From Pseudomonadota bacterium (GTDB taxonomy: Bacteria; Pseudomonadota; Gammaproteobacteria; Steroidobacterales; Woeseiaceae), in the NCBI GenBank assembly GCA_022572185.1, contig JACZWL010000006.1, positions 1 to 64,000 of the forward strand: a stretch of 64,000 nt of DNA, in the 5' to 3' direction. Position 1 is the first letter of the stretch. Every line of letters begins with the position of its first letter. Both the position numbers and the translations under genes were made by a program. This document shows, piece after piece, positions 17,499-26,982 of this stretch. The notes under the pieces were generated by a model. The model had not been told where the DNA came from, did no database searches, and was given only the letters and a program-made list of their open reading frames with translations.

Positions 17499-18566
17499 TT
17501 ATCGGACCCGACCCAGGGCAATCGCGGTAACGGCAAGCAAGGCCAAAGACGGCAGCCAAGTCACGAACGCCGGGTTGAGATCATATACCTGGCCTGAATT
17601 GGCAATCATTTCGCTGGCGAGATAGTAGCCGAGCCCGATCAGTACGCCGATCATGAGGCGACCGCCGGAGCCCGCCGCACGGAGCGACCCAAACACGAAC
17701 GACAGCGCCAGCACCGGCATAATGACTACAGTGACTGTTGTCGAAACCCTCGACCAGATCTCAGTTTCGTATTGCCCGGCAGAAAGATTGTTTTTCTTTA
17801 GATAACGGATGTAACTCAACAAGCCCTTCGCAGACAGACTGATCGGCTTAACGAGGGTGATACCCAGTAAATCGCCGCTAACGTCAAACGATTCCACAGC
17901 CAGCGCAGATTCAACTACCTGTATGCTGTCATCCAGGAACCGGGTCTCACGAAAATTTTCCAGAATCCACTTGTCCGAGTCATCGATGCCCGCATTTTCG
18001 GCGATGGCAATCGATCGCAGCGAGTTGTCGTCATTGAAGCGGAACAGATAGATGCCGCCAAATTCAAATTCGCTGTTGACGCGTTCCAAATACAAAATGA
18101 CCGGACCGTCTTTAACCCAGGCCGCGTTACCGGAGTATCGCTCCTCCTGCTGGAACCGCGCTTTGTTGCGCATGCTGCGCGCGAAATAGTCGAGCGGCGG
18201 ACCAATGTACTCACCAACGAGCGCTGTTATGACCATCAGAACGACACCGGTCATTGCCACCATGCCGGCCAGTTTTCCAACGGACAGTCCCGCCACCCGC
18301 ATGACGACGATCTCGCTGTGGCTGGCAAGCGCACCCAGCCCAAGCAACGCACCAATCAATGTCGCCATTGGCAGCATTTCGAATGCTAACTGGGGAAGAC
18401 GCAATACGGAGTAAAGGAGTGCCTGGGGGACGCCGTAGTCGCCCATTTTGTTATCGAGTTCGCTAATAAACTCGAACAAAGTCGCAAGTGCGAGCAGCAC
18501 CATCAGCACCAGCAATGTGCTGACCAGAATCGTACGCATGAGGTAGCTGCTCAGAATGCTCATCAT
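17499..18566 (-). CDS. lptG: LPS export permease LptG
   Basis: 355 residues from the ATG at 18566, which overlaps the TGA of lptF as ATGA. Two groups of three membrane helices (residues ~10-110 and ~265-350) flank a periplasmic beta-jellyroll domain, the LptF/LptG fold. LptG pairs with LptF and the ATPase LptB to extract lipopolysaccharide from the inner membrane and push it along the LptC-A-D bridge. The N-terminal LSSYLMRTILVSTLLVL and the loop SHSEIVVMRVAGLSV (coupling helix contacting LptB) are recognisable. Gene order lptF-lptG divergent from pepA is the usual gammaproteobacterial arrangement. Confidence 0.93.
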   Translation of the reverse strand: MMSILSSYLMRTILVSTLLVLMVLLALATLFEFISELDNKMGDYGVPQALLYSVLRLPQLAFEMLPMATLIGALLGLGALASHSEIVVMRVAGLSVGKLAGMVAMTGVVLMVITALVGEYIGPPLDYFARSMRNKARFQQEERYSGNAAWVKDGPVILYLERVNSEFEFGGIYLFRFNDDNSLRSIAIAENAGIDDSDKWILENFRETRFLDDSIQVVESALAVESFDVSGDLLGITLVKPISLSAKGLLSYIRYLKKNNLSAGQYETEIWSRVSTTVTVVIMPVLALSFVFGSLRAAGSGGRLMIGVLIGLGYYLASEMIANSGQVYDLNPAFVTWLPSLALLAVTAIALGRVR

Positions 18567-19654
18567 GAACGCCTGAACGAAAAAATTCGCCGATGTATGC
18601 CATTTTGATACGCGAGCAGCACCAGTGCCAGACCCAGCATGAGCCCGTGGACCCACCACAGTCCGACAGCCGTCGGCACCGTTTCCTGCTCGACCCAGGC
18701 CTTGCCGGCACTCAGTAAATTAAAATAAATAATGAAGACAAGTAGCCCCACCGCCAGGCGTGCATAACGGCCTTGCCGTGGCTGACTGCGGCTTAATGGT
18801 ACGGCGAGGATGCCGAGTATCAAGGTCGTTAGTGGCACGCTGATTCGCCACTGCAGCTCGGCAACTTTGTCGCTGGACCTGGACTTCATCAGATCCCGCG
18901 TACTCATTGCACGCGTTCGCTCGTCCGGTTCGGAGATGTTCGGCAGGCGGTAGGGAATACCGTGCTCGGCAAACTCCATAACCCGAAAGTCGGTTGTTCC
19001 AGGCAGACCTTCGTATCGCCGACCGTTGTAAAGTACGAAGAAACGGGTATCGGCGTCTTCGGATTCCACCTGTTCGCCGCGCTCGGCGATAACGACTTCG
19101 ACTCCTCCAGATTCCGTTTGCCGTTGTAAAAATACGTTTTCGACTGCTCCCGGGCCGATAACCCGTTCGGCATAGATGACGGTACCGTCCGAACCGGCCG
19201 TGAACCTGCCGGGTTCGATGCTCGCCAGGTCCGCCTGACGTTGTGCGGCTGCGCCAATTCGATCGACCGCCGTCAGCGCTTTCGGGCCTATATCCATTGC
19301 GAGCCAGCCGACCCCGAGTGCCAGGGGAAGGATAAGCCACAAGAGTGGCCGGTAGATTCCGCGAGGTCCGACCCTGCAAGCCATCATCGCTGGCATTTCA
19401 CTGTCCTGATACAGCCGGCCAAGTGCGAGCATTATGGCCAGGAACAGGCCGATCGGAACCACGAGTGTCAGGTACTGCAGGCCGGTCAATGCAATCAGCT
19501 TGAATACAGCATCTTTCGGCAAACTGCCCTTGGCGACTTCGCCCAGGACGTGGGCAAATTGATTCGTCAACAGAATGGCCAACAATACCCCGGTCACAGC
19601 CAGCCAGGTCTGTGCAACTTCGCGAAATATGTAACGATCCAGAATACGAAACAT
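18563..19654 (-). CDS. lptF: LPS export permease LptF
   Basis: 363 residues; N-terminal RILDRYIFREVAQTW is typical of LptF. Three membrane helices (~15-110), a periplasmic jellyroll (~130-265) and three more helices (~270-355). The cytoplasmic loop EMPAMMACRVGP carries the coupling-helix region for LptB. Forms the LptB2FG transporter with the next gene, moving LPS towards the outer membrane. It is divergent from pepA across a 236 bp region that must hold promoters for both directions. Confidence 0.93.
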   Translation of the reverse strand: MFRILDRYIFREVAQTWLAVTGVLLAILLTNQFAHVLGEVAKGSLPKDAVFKLIALTGLQYLTLVVPIGLFLAIMLALGRLYQDSEMPAMMACRVGPRGIYRPLLWLILPLALGVGWLAMDIGPKALTAVDRIGAAAQRQADLASIEPGRFTAGSDGTVIYAERVIGPGAVENVFLQRQTESGGVEVVIAERGEQVESEDADTRFFVLYNGRRYEGLPGTTDFRVMEFAEHGIPYRLPNISEPDERTRAMSTRDLMKSRSSDKVAELQWRISVPLTTLILGILAVPLSRSQPRQGRYARLAVGLLVFIIYFNLLSAGKAWVEQETVPTAVGLWWVHGLMLGLALVLLAYQNGIHRRIFSFRRS

Positions 19655-19890
19655 CGATATATCTGTGATTTTCTTAACTAAATTCGACCGGATCGGTTAG
19701 ACTACCGCTTTTACTTTGCCTGCGACAGTCCCTTCGTCGCATTGCGGCAGAACGACACAAATAGATAACAAAACATCCAGATAACAACACATCACATCGG
19801 GTTCGCAGGGGGACAGCGATGACGGCGACGTGAAGCCGGAATCCGGAGATTTAGGTCCGAATCTGTTGAGTGATAAGGCATTCTTGATCT
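19655..19890. promoter_or_regulatory. Divergent promoter region of lptFG and pepA
   Basis: 236 bp between the lptF and pepA starts. It is locally AT-rich near 19660-19690 and 19750-19795, as expected for promoters in both directions, and the pepA leader is long. No box pair strong enough to name was identified, and no RNA gene or ORF is evident. Confidence 0.35.
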
Positions 19891-21387
19891 ATGAAATATT
19901 TCACCACTACGAGCGCTGCATCTCGCCGCGCCGGTAGCTGCGTTATTGTCGGGATTTACGAGCGTGGCAGACTCGGTGAAGCTGCAACCGACATCGATAA
20001 AGCCAGCAAGGGTCTGATTCGCCATCACATCAAACGCGGGGATCTGACTGGACAGCTGGGAAGCACCCGCTTGCTGACGTCGGTTGACGGCGTCAAAGCA
20101 CAAAGAGTACTCGTTGTCGGACTTGGCAAAGTAAGTTCATTCGGCATCAATCAGTTCAGGAAGGCGACCGACGCTGCAATTAGTGCGTTGAAGTCGGGCA
20201 AAGTCGCCGATATTGCCAATTACCTGACGCTCGAAGACGTCGAAGGAGTGAGTCCATATTATCTGGCACGCTACTGCGTTCAGACAGTTGGTGACAGCCT
20301 GTACCGTTTTACTGAAATGAAAAGCGATCACCGCGACCCGCCGATCGCCTTGAAGCGAATCGGCCTGGCGTTGCGAAAAAAAGGCGATGCATCCAAAGTA
20401 ATGCGAGGTGCAAAACATGCCGATGCCATCATCGCCGGCATGACCCTGGCAAAAGACCTTGGCAATCTGCCTCCCAACATCTGTACCCCGAGTTACCTGG
20501 CCCGAACGGCTCAACGCCTTGCACGTGAAAACAAAAATCTTCAAACGCGCGTAATCGGTGAGACTGAAATGAAACGCCTGGGGATGCACTCGCTGCTATC
20601 CGTCACGGCGGGCACCGTGCTGCCTGCAAAACTGATCGTGATGCGGTACAAGGGCGCGACGAAGCAGGCCCCGGTCGTCCTCGTCGGCAAAGGCGTCACC
20701 TTTGATGCCGGCGGCATTTCATTAAAACCCGGTCCCGGGATGGACGAAATGAAGTTCGATATGTGCGGTGCGGCCTCTGTAATTGCCACCATCACCGTCG
20801 TTGCGAAACTGAAGCTGCCGATTAATGTCATCGTTGTCGTGCCGACCTGCGAAAACTTGCCAAGTGGCACCGCAACCCGCCCCGGCGATATCGTCAAGAG
20901 TATGTCAGGCCAGACCATCGAGATCCTGAACACGGACGCGGAAGGTCGCCTGATTCTTTGCGACGCCCTGACCTACGCAAAACGATTCAAGCCGGCTGCA
21001 CTGATCGATGTCGCCACATTAACGGGCGCCTGCGTGATTGCGCTGGGACATCACCGGACCGCAGTGATGAGTAACAACGACAAACTGGCTGACAGCATAA
21101 TCGATGCCGGCATTGCTGCAGACGATCGTGGTTGGCGCATGCCTTTGGCACAAGAGTACGAACACCAGCTCAAGAGCAATTTCGCCGACTTTGCGAATGT
21201 CGGTGGCCGCGAGGGTGGCGCGATTACGGCCGCCTGTTTCTTGAGCAAGTTCACCAAAGGCACCGAGTGGGCGCATCTCGATATCGCTGGTACGGCCTGG
21301 CGTTCGGGGCGAAAGAAAGGCAGCACGGCCCGCCCGGTCCCGATGCTGACCGAACTCTTGCTACAGCGCGCTGGCGCCCTTCCCTAA
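19891..21387 (+). CDS. pepA: Cytosol aminopeptidase (leucyl aminopeptidase)
   Basis: 498 residues. The N-terminal domain (~1-165) has the alpha/beta macro-like fold; the C-terminal catalytic domain shows the M17 signature NTDAEGRL near residue 345, the metal-binding GKGVTFDAGGISLKPG and Asp in KFDMCGAASV. It is a hexameric dizinc/dimanganese exopeptidase removing N-terminal residues; in Escherichia coli it is also an accessory DNA-binding protein in Xer recombination. Length matches E. coli PepA (503). Next genes are holC and valS, the usual order. The start ATG follows GGAGATTT at some distance and is supported by homology. Confidence 0.95.
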   Translation: MKYFTTTSAASRRAGSCVIVGIYERGRLGEAATDIDKASKGLIRHHIKRGDLTGQLGSTRLLTSVDGVKAQRVLVVGLGKVSSFGINQFRKATDAAISALKSGKVADIANYLTLEDVEGVSPYYLARYCVQTVGDSLYRFTEMKSDHRDPPIALKRIGLALRKKGDASKVMRGAKHADAIIAGMTLAKDLGNLPPNICTPSYLARTAQRLARENKNLQTRVIGETEMKRLGMHSLLSVTAGTVLPAKLIVMRYKGATKQAPVVLVGKGVTFDAGGISLKPGPGMDEMKFDMCGAASVIATITVVAKLKLPINVIVVVPTCENLPSGTATRPGDIVKSMSGQTIEILNTDAEGRLILCDALTYAKRFKPAALIDVATLTGACVIALGHHRTAVMSNNDKLADSIIDAGIAADDRGWRMPLAQEYEHQLKSNFADFANVGGREGGAITAACFLSKFTKGTEWAHLDIAGTAWRSGRKKGSTARPVPMLTELLLQRAGALP

Positions 21388-21396
21388 GTACTTGCC

Positions 21397-21825
21397 ATGT
21401 CACGCGTGGATTTCTATATTCTCGCGGGCACGGGTGAGCCATCACGGCACAAATTCGCCTGCCGGCTTGCCGAGAAAGCCTACCGGCTCAAGCACACCGT
21501 TCATATTCACACAGCCAACCGGCAACAGGCCGAATTGCTTGACGAACTACTGTGGACGTTTCGTGACGGCAGCTTTGTCCCGCACGAATTGCTCGGCGTA
21601 GCCGGTCGGCACACCAGTGCTCCGGTAACGATTGGCTTTGATAAAACGGGTATCGGTGGCCAGGACCTGTTGATCAATCTCACCGACGAGGTTCCCGAAA
21701 TGGCAGGCTCTTTCCCCAGAGTCGCAGAGCTTGTAACCTCCGATGAGCCGAGCCGGCAACAAAGTCGGAAGCGATTTGTGCATTACCGGGAACTTGGGGC
21801 AGAGCTCGAAACGCACAACATATAA
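21397..21825 (+). CDS. holC: DNA polymerase III chi subunit
   Basis: 142 residues, beginning 9 bp after pepA. The start SRVDFYILAGTGEPSRHKFACRLAEKAYRLKHTVHIH and the later DELLWTFRDGSFVPHELLG are standard chi sequence. Chi sits in the clamp loader, binding psi on one side and SSB on the other, and helps hand over primed sites at lagging strands. The conserved PVTIGFDKTGIGGQDLLINLTDEVP segment is complete. Its TAA is part of TAAGGAGG, the ribosome site for the next small gene. No holD (psi) gene is visible in the window. Confidence 0.93.
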   Translation: MSRVDFYILAGTGEPSRHKFACRLAEKAYRLKHTVHIHTANRQQAELLDELLWTFRDGSFVPHELLGVAGRHTSAPVTIGFDKTGIGGQDLLINLTDEVPEMAGSFPRVAELVTSDEPSRQQSRKRFVHYRELGAELETHNI

Positions 21826-21838
21826 GGAGGATTGAGGT

Positions 21839-22114
21839 ATCAACGCGAAAGCCGACCAAGACAACGAGCTGCCGGTTTTGACCGAAGCGGTGGAGCAGCC
21901 AGGCGCTTTGCCTGCCAGACCGTCGGCAGACGAGCTCGTCAAGCTGGAATCAAAGCTGTGCGCACAGAGCCTGACTCTTGCCGACCAGCTGCTGCACGAG
22001 GCTTGTCGTGACATCGAGGATATGATCGTCGAACGCGTCATGAGCAAACTTCGCAGCGAGTTACCAGCCTTGGTTACGCGCGTTTTGCAGGATCATTTTG
22101 ACGGCGAAGAATAA
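21839..22114 (+). CDS. Small acidic protein between holC and valS, probable non-AUG start
   Basis: The conserved-looking frame reads [19 protein letters not shown] through LQDHFDGEE and has no ATG or GTG near its ribosome site. A strong Shine-Dalgarno AAGGAGG (21824-21830) overlaps the holC stop; the codon at proper spacing in this frame is ATC (21839), directly after an in-frame TGA (21833). A TTG at 21878 (shorter, 78 residues) is the first conventional start but lies 47 bases from the ribosome site. Product of about 91 residues is acidic with a helical C-terminal half ([30 protein letters not shown]). Similar small uncharacterised genes occur before valS elsewhere. Function unknown. Confidence 0.6.
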   Translation: MNAKADQDNELPVLTEAVEQPGALPARPSADELVKLESKLCAQSLTLADQLLHEACRDIEDMIVERVMSKLRSELPALVTRVLQDHFDGEE

Positions 22115-22152
22115 CTCCCGTCGAGTATTTCTGGTGGACGCGAAGCGCCGAC

Positions 22153-24909
22153 ATGGATAAGTCCTACGATCCGAACAACATAGAGCAGCGGCAATACCGG
22201 CGCTGGGAGGAAAACGGTTACTTCAAGCCCAGCGGCAACGGTGAACCCTATTGCATCGTGATCCCGCCGCCAAACGTCACCGGCACACTCCACATGGGTC
22301 ATGCCTTCCAGGACACGATCATGGATGCCTTGATTCGTTACCACAGGATGCAGGGGCGGAATACACTGTGGCAGCCCGGTATGGATCATGCGGGCATCGC
22401 CACGCAAATGGTGGTCGAGCGTCAGTTGAACACCGAGGGCCTGTCGCGGAAGGAACTCGGCCGGGAAAAATTCGTCAAGCGCGTCTGGAAGTGGAAAAAT
22501 GAATCCGGCGGATTGATCTGTCAACAGCTGCGCCGCATGGGCTCATCAGTTGATTGGAGCCGTGAGCGATTCACGATGGACGACGACTTGTCGGCGGCAG
22601 TTACCGAAGTCTTCGTAAAACTCCATGAAGAAGGCCTCATATACCGGGGAAAGCGCCTGGTTAACTGGGACCCGGTCTTGCACACCGCCCTGTCCGACCT
22701 CGAAGTCCTGTCGACGGAAGAGCCCGGCAAACTCTGGTACTTCCGCTATCCACTCGTATCAGGAAATGGCCACCTGGTCGTGGCGACCACCCGGCCCGAA
22801 ACAATGTTGGGCGACAGCGCGGTTGCGGTTCATCCCGAAGACCAGCGATACAAGGACCTGATTGGCGAAGAGGTCCTGTTGCCGCTGGTCGAAAGAAAGA
22901 TGCCGATCATCGCCGACGAATATGTCGATCCCGAGTTCGGCACTGGTTGCGTCAAGATCACGCCGGCACACGATTTCAATGATTATGAAATCGGCAAGCG
23001 TCACGATTTGCCGCAATACAATATTTTTGATGATAACGCCGCGATCAATGACACGGTCCCGCAACCCTATCGCGGGCTTGACCGCTTTGTCGCTCGAAAG
23101 AAAGTCGTCGAGGACCTCGACGCGCTCGGCCTGCTGGACAAGATCGAAGACTACGAAACCAAAATACCAAGGGGCGACCGAAGTACTGCGGTCGTCGAGC
23201 CGTACCTGACCAATCAGTGGTATGTGGATATCAAACCGCTGGCCAGGGCGGCGATCGAAGCGGTCGAGTCCGGCAAAATCAAATTCGTGCCGGAAAACTG
23301 GTCCAAGACCTACTACGAGTGGATGTACAACATTCAGGACTGGTGCATCAGCCGACAGCTTTGGTGGGGGCATCGCATTCCCGCCTGGTACGACAGCGAC
23401 AACAATATCTATGTCGGCCGTAACGAGGACGAGATCCGCCAAAAACATGAGTTGCCTGCCGCTCTGGAATTGCGTCGGGACGATGATGTCCTGGATACCT
23501 GGTTCTCTTCGGCGCTCTGGCCGTTCAGCACACAGGGCTGGCCGAAGCAAACCGCTTCACTCAAGTCCTTCTATCCGGGCAACGTCCTGGTTACCGGCTT
23601 CGACATCATTTTTTTCTGGGTTGCGCGGATGATCATGATGGGCCTGAAATTCATGGACGATGTGCCGTTCCATGAAGTCTATATCCACGGGCTGATTCGT
23701 GATCAGGATGGACAAAAGATGTCGAAGTCCAAGGGCAACGTACTTGATCCCCTGGATCTCATCGACGGGGTCGATCTCGACACCTTGCTCGAGAAACGCC
23801 TTAGCGGTCTTATGCAGGATCACCTGAAACCAAAAATAAAAGCCTCGACCCGGCAGCAGTTTCCGGACGGCATACGTGCATACGGTGCGGACGCCCTGCG
23901 ATTCACGTTTGCATCGTTGGCGACGACCGGCCGGGACATTCGTTTCGACCTCGGGCGTATCGAAGGCTACAAGAACTTCTGCAACAAACTTTGGAATGCA
24001 TCCAGATATGTGCTGATGAACACTGAGAATCCGGATGATGGCGACACAAAGTTCAGTACCGCCGATCGTTGGATACGCGCCCGCCTCAATCACACTATCG
24101 AATCAGTGCATCAACACTTTGCAGCATATCGCCTCGACCTGGCGGCACAGGCAATGCATGAGTTCACCTGGCACGAGTTTTGCGATTGGTACCTCGAGCT
24201 ATCGAAACCGGTACTGCAGTCAGAGCAAACCTCGGATGCCGAAAAACGCGGCACGCGCAAAACACTGATCGAAGTGCTCGAGACCTTGCTGCGCTTGCTA
24301 CACCCGCTGATACCGTTTATCACCGAAGAAATCTGGCGTGAGCTTGCGCCGCGCGCGATGGTCGATGGCGAGACCATTATGTTGCAACCTTTCCCGCAAT
24401 CAATGGAGGCATGGCGGGACGACAAAGCGGAGTCGGAAATGAACTGGGTCATGCAGTTCATTCTGGGAATTCGGCAGATTCGCGGTGAAATGGACATATC
24501 TCCACGCAAGCCACTTCCCGTATTGTTGCAAAACGCCAGTGACAATGATCGCGACCTTGCTGTTCGACACGAAGAGTTGCTCGCAAAGGTCGGCCGCACT
24601 GAGTCGGTTCGTTTGCTCTCCGCCGATCAGGAGCCGCCGCCCTCGGCGACTGCCTTGCTTGGCGAAATGCGCGTGCTCGTGCCGCTCGAAGGCATCATCG
24701 ACATCAAGGCAGAACGTGCCAGGCTCACCAAAAAACAGACCGGTCTCAGGACCGATCTCGGCAAAAGCCGCGGCAAACTCGATAAGCCCGATTTTGTGAA
24801 CAATGCACCGGCAGAAGTGGTCACAAAGGAGAAGGAACGCGCGCGGGAACTTGAGGGCCAGATTTCAAAACTCCAGGAACAGCTTGAAAAACTTGAGAAT
24901 TTAGATTGA
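22153..24909 (+). CDS. valS: Valyl-tRNA synthetase
   Basis: 918 residues. Class I signatures are complete: HIGH as [10 protein letters not shown] near residue 45 and KMSKS in [15 protein letters not shown] near residue 522. The CP1 editing domain (~190-340) includes the [10 protein letters not shown] motif that removes mischarged Thr-tRNA. The anticodon-binding domain spans ~640-790, and a C-terminal coiled coil (~850-918, [17 protein letters not shown]) is typical of ValRS. Follows pepA-holC, the usual gammaproteobacterial order. Confidence 0.97.
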   Translation: MDKSYDPNNIEQRQYRRWEENGYFKPSGNGEPYCIVIPPPNVTGTLHMGHAFQDTIMDALIRYHRMQGRNTLWQPGMDHAGIATQMVVERQLNTEGLSRKELGREKFVKRVWKWKNESGGLICQQLRRMGSSVDWSRERFTMDDDLSAAVTEVFVKLHEEGLIYRGKRLVNWDPVLHTALSDLEVLSTEEPGKLWYFRYPLVSGNGHLVVATTRPETMLGDSAVAVHPEDQRYKDLIGEEVLLPLVERKMPIIADEYVDPEFGTGCVKITPAHDFNDYEIGKRHDLPQYNIFDDNAAINDTVPQPYRGLDRFVARKKVVEDLDALGLLDKIEDYETKIPRGDRSTAVVEPYLTNQWYVDIKPLARAAIEAVESGKIKFVPENWSKTYYEWMYNIQDWCISRQLWWGHRIPAWYDSDNNIYVGRNEDEIRQKHELPAALELRRDDDVLDTWFSSALWPFSTQGWPKQTASLKSFYPGNVLVTGFDIIFFWVARMIMMGLKFMDDVPFHEVYIHGLIRDQDGQKMSKSKGNVLDPLDLIDGVDLDTLLEKRLSGLMQDHLKPKIKASTRQQFPDGIRAYGADALRFTFASLATTGRDIRFDLGRIEGYKNFCNKLWNASRYVLMNTENPDDGDTKFSTADRWIRARLNHTIESVHQHFAAYRLDLAAQAMHEFTWHEFCDWYLELSKPVLQSEQTSDAEKRGTRKTLIEVLETLLRLLHPLIPFITEEIWRELAPRAMVDGETIMLQPFPQSMEAWRDDKAESEMNWVMQFILGIRQIRGEMDISPRKPLPVLLQNASDNDRDLAVRHEELLAKVGRTESVRLLSADQEPPPSATALLGEMRVLVPLEGIIDIKAERARLTKKQTGLRTDLGKSRGKLDKPDFVNNAPAEVVTKEKERARELEGQISKLQEQLEKLENLD

Positions 24910-25031
24910 AAGAGCATATTCTGAGCACTGGATCACAATCTGGGCCAGGGGATGTGCAATGAAGCCGCCTATTAGCGACTATTGGCGACTAATGATCGTC
25001 AGCCCAATCAATCGTGTTTAAGGAGTAGCCG

Positions 25032-25997
25032 ATGCAGCGCGGAAGTACGCTGGAACAATTGCCCCTGGGCGCGGACGGCCAACGCGTCGCAATCGACAAT
25101 GCGCGCAAGTCCCTGGGCACAATCATTCTCGGCAAAGACGAAAAGATATCCTTAAGCATGGCCTGCCTGCTGGCGCGGGGCCATTTGTTGATCGAAGACC
25201 TGCCAGGGCTCGGCAAAACGATGCTTGCGCAGGCGCTCGCCCGCGTGCTCGGACTGAGTTATCAGCGAATCCAGTTCACCAGTGACCTTCTGCCCGCAGA
25301 CATCGTGGGCGTGTCCATATTCCGGCAAAGCGATGGCGAATTTAAGTTTCAACCGGGACCGGTTTTTGCTCAGCTGGTGCTTGCCGACGAGGTCAATCGT
25401 GCGACCCCGAAGGCGCAAAGTGCTTTGCTCGAGGCGATGGAGGAGCAGCAGGTTTCGGTGGACGGGCAGACGCATGCACTGCCGGAGCCGTTTTTTGTCG
25501 TCGCGACCCAGAACCCTTCCGACCAGATCGGGACATTTCCGCTACCCGAATCCCAGCTCGACCGTTTTCTGATGCGTCTCGAACTCGGCTATCCGAACGA
25601 AGAAAGTGAACGTGCTCTGATCACAGGTCGAGACCGGCGGCAGATGCTGGAAGAAATAGAGGCGACCCTCAGCCCCGAACTCGTGACCGAGCTTCAGGAG
25701 GCCGTCGAAAAAGTACACATGAGCGGACCGCTCGTTGATTACGTTCAGGCGCTGGTCCGGTTCACACGGGAATCACCGGATATCGAAACCGGTCTCTCGC
25801 CGCGCGGCTCCCTTGCTTTGGTGGCAGCCGCGAAAGCGCACGCCTTCATCCTGCACCATTCGGGCGTCTTTCCGGACGATGTGCAAGCCGTTTTTGCTGC
25901 CGTCGCCGGACACAGATTGAAGCCGGCAAGCGGCTCCAGCTATCGGAGTCCGGGCGAACTAAGCCGACATGTCCTCGATTCCGTGGCAATTCCCTAG
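25032..25997 (+). CDS. MoxR-family AAA+ ATPase
   Basis: 321 residues from an ATG preceded by AAGGAG. Walker A is LPGLGKTMLAQALA (~residue 58), Walker B VLADEVNRATPKAQSALLEAMEE (~115), sensor and arginine finger regions PFFVVATQNP and LPESQLDRFLMR follow. MoxR ATPases are chaperones that insert cofactors or assemble complexes, normally acting with a DUF58/VWA partner. Here the next two genes are DUF58 and a transglutaminase (TgpA type), with overlapping coding ends, so the three form one operon. Confidence 0.92.
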   Translation: MQRGSTLEQLPLGADGQRVAIDNARKSLGTIILGKDEKISLSMACLLARGHLLIEDLPGLGKTMLAQALARVLGLSYQRIQFTSDLLPADIVGVSIFRQSDGEFKFQPGPVFAQLVLADEVNRATPKAQSALLEAMEEQQVSVDGQTHALPEPFFVVATQNPSDQIGTFPLPESQLDRFLMRLELGYPNEESERALITGRDRRQMLEEIEATLSPELVTELQEAVEKVHMSGPLVDYVQALVRFTRESPDIETGLSPRGSLALVAAAKAHAFILHHSGVFPDDVQAVFAAVAGHRLKPASGSSYRSPGELSRHVLDSVAIP

Positions 25998-26982
25998 CTT
26001 CCCAGGGTTACCGTCCCTCCGCAGGGCCGTTGGCGAACGCGTCCTGCGCTGGGCGCGCAAACGTCAGGGTACCGACCGGCACCAGACACGGCTGCATTCG
26101 AAGCGAATCTATATCCTGCCGACGGGCGTCGGTCTCGTGTTCGCGCTCATGAGCTTCGCGATGCTGCTGGGCTCGATGAACTACAACAATAATCTATCGT
26201 TCGTTCTGACGTTCTTGCTGGCAGGGCTTGGGCTGGTGTCGATGCACCAGTGCCAACGCAACCTGGTCGGCCTCGAGTTGCGTTTTGCCGGTGTCGATCC
26301 GGTATTCGCCGGACAGTCAGCCAAGTTCAGAATCGCGATTACCAATCGTTCCAAGAACAGCCGATACCATATCCAGTTGTATGCTGGAACGGTGTTAAGC
26401 GAGGTGCAAGACCTCGGACCGGGAGACAGTCGGGTTTTTCAATTGCCACTACCGACTGAAAAACGCGGTCATATCACGCTCGAGCGCTTCGGCATCAGAA
26501 CCCTTTTCCCTTTCGAATTGTTTCGCTCCTGGGCCTGGTTACACATGGACCTGCAGGGTCTCGTCTACCCAAGGCCCGCGGCCGAAGCGCCGGAGCCTCC
26601 ACCGACGCAATCTGCACATGGCCACCGGCAACATGATGCGCGGGGAGAGGAAGATTTTGCAGGACTGAGGAGATTTCAAGACGGCGACTCGCCACGTCAC
26701 GTCGCGTGGAAAGCCTACGCACGTAGCGGCGAGCTCTTCTCGAAACAGTTTGCAGGCGCGGACACGAGCAGCCAGTGGTTCGATTTTGATCACGTCGATA
26801 CAGAGGATCTCGAACAACGACTGTCGGTGATGACGCGTTGGATAATCAACGCAGACAGGACACACCGTGACTACGGCGTGCGCATACCGGGCTCCGAGTT
26901 CCCGCCGGCGCACGGCGAGTCTCATCGCCACGCCTGCCTGGAGGCGCTCGCCGTATTCAATGGGGGCCACGTGAATGGTTAA
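25969..26982 (+). CDS. DUF58 domain protein
   Basis: 337 residues with two N-terminal membrane segments (~residues 47-62 and 66-84, after a basic stretch RVLRWARKRQ). A beta domain comes next (~95-170), then the DUF58 signature DFAGLRRFQDGDSPRHVAWKAYARSGELFSKQF at ~225-257. It starts 29 bp before the MoxR stop and its stop overlaps the transglutaminase start by 8 bp. DUF58 proteins are partners of MoxR ATPases; the role in this operon is unknown. Confidence 0.88.
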   Translation: MSSIPWQFPSFPGLPSLRRAVGERVLRWARKRQGTDRHQTRLHSKRIYILPTGVGLVFALMSFAMLLGSMNYNNNLSFVLTFLLAGLGLVSMHQCQRNLVGLELRFAGVDPVFAGQSAKFRIAITNRSKNSRYHIQLYAGTVLSEVQDLGPGDSRVFQLPLPTEKRGHITLERFGIRTLFPFELFRSWAWLHMDLQGLVYPRPAAEAPEPPPTQSAHGHRQHDARGEEDFAGLRRFQDGDSPRHVAWKAYARSGELFSKQFAGADTSSQWFDFDHVDTEDLEQRLSVMTRWIINADRTHRDYGVRIPGSEFPPAHGESHRHACLEALAVFNGGHVNG

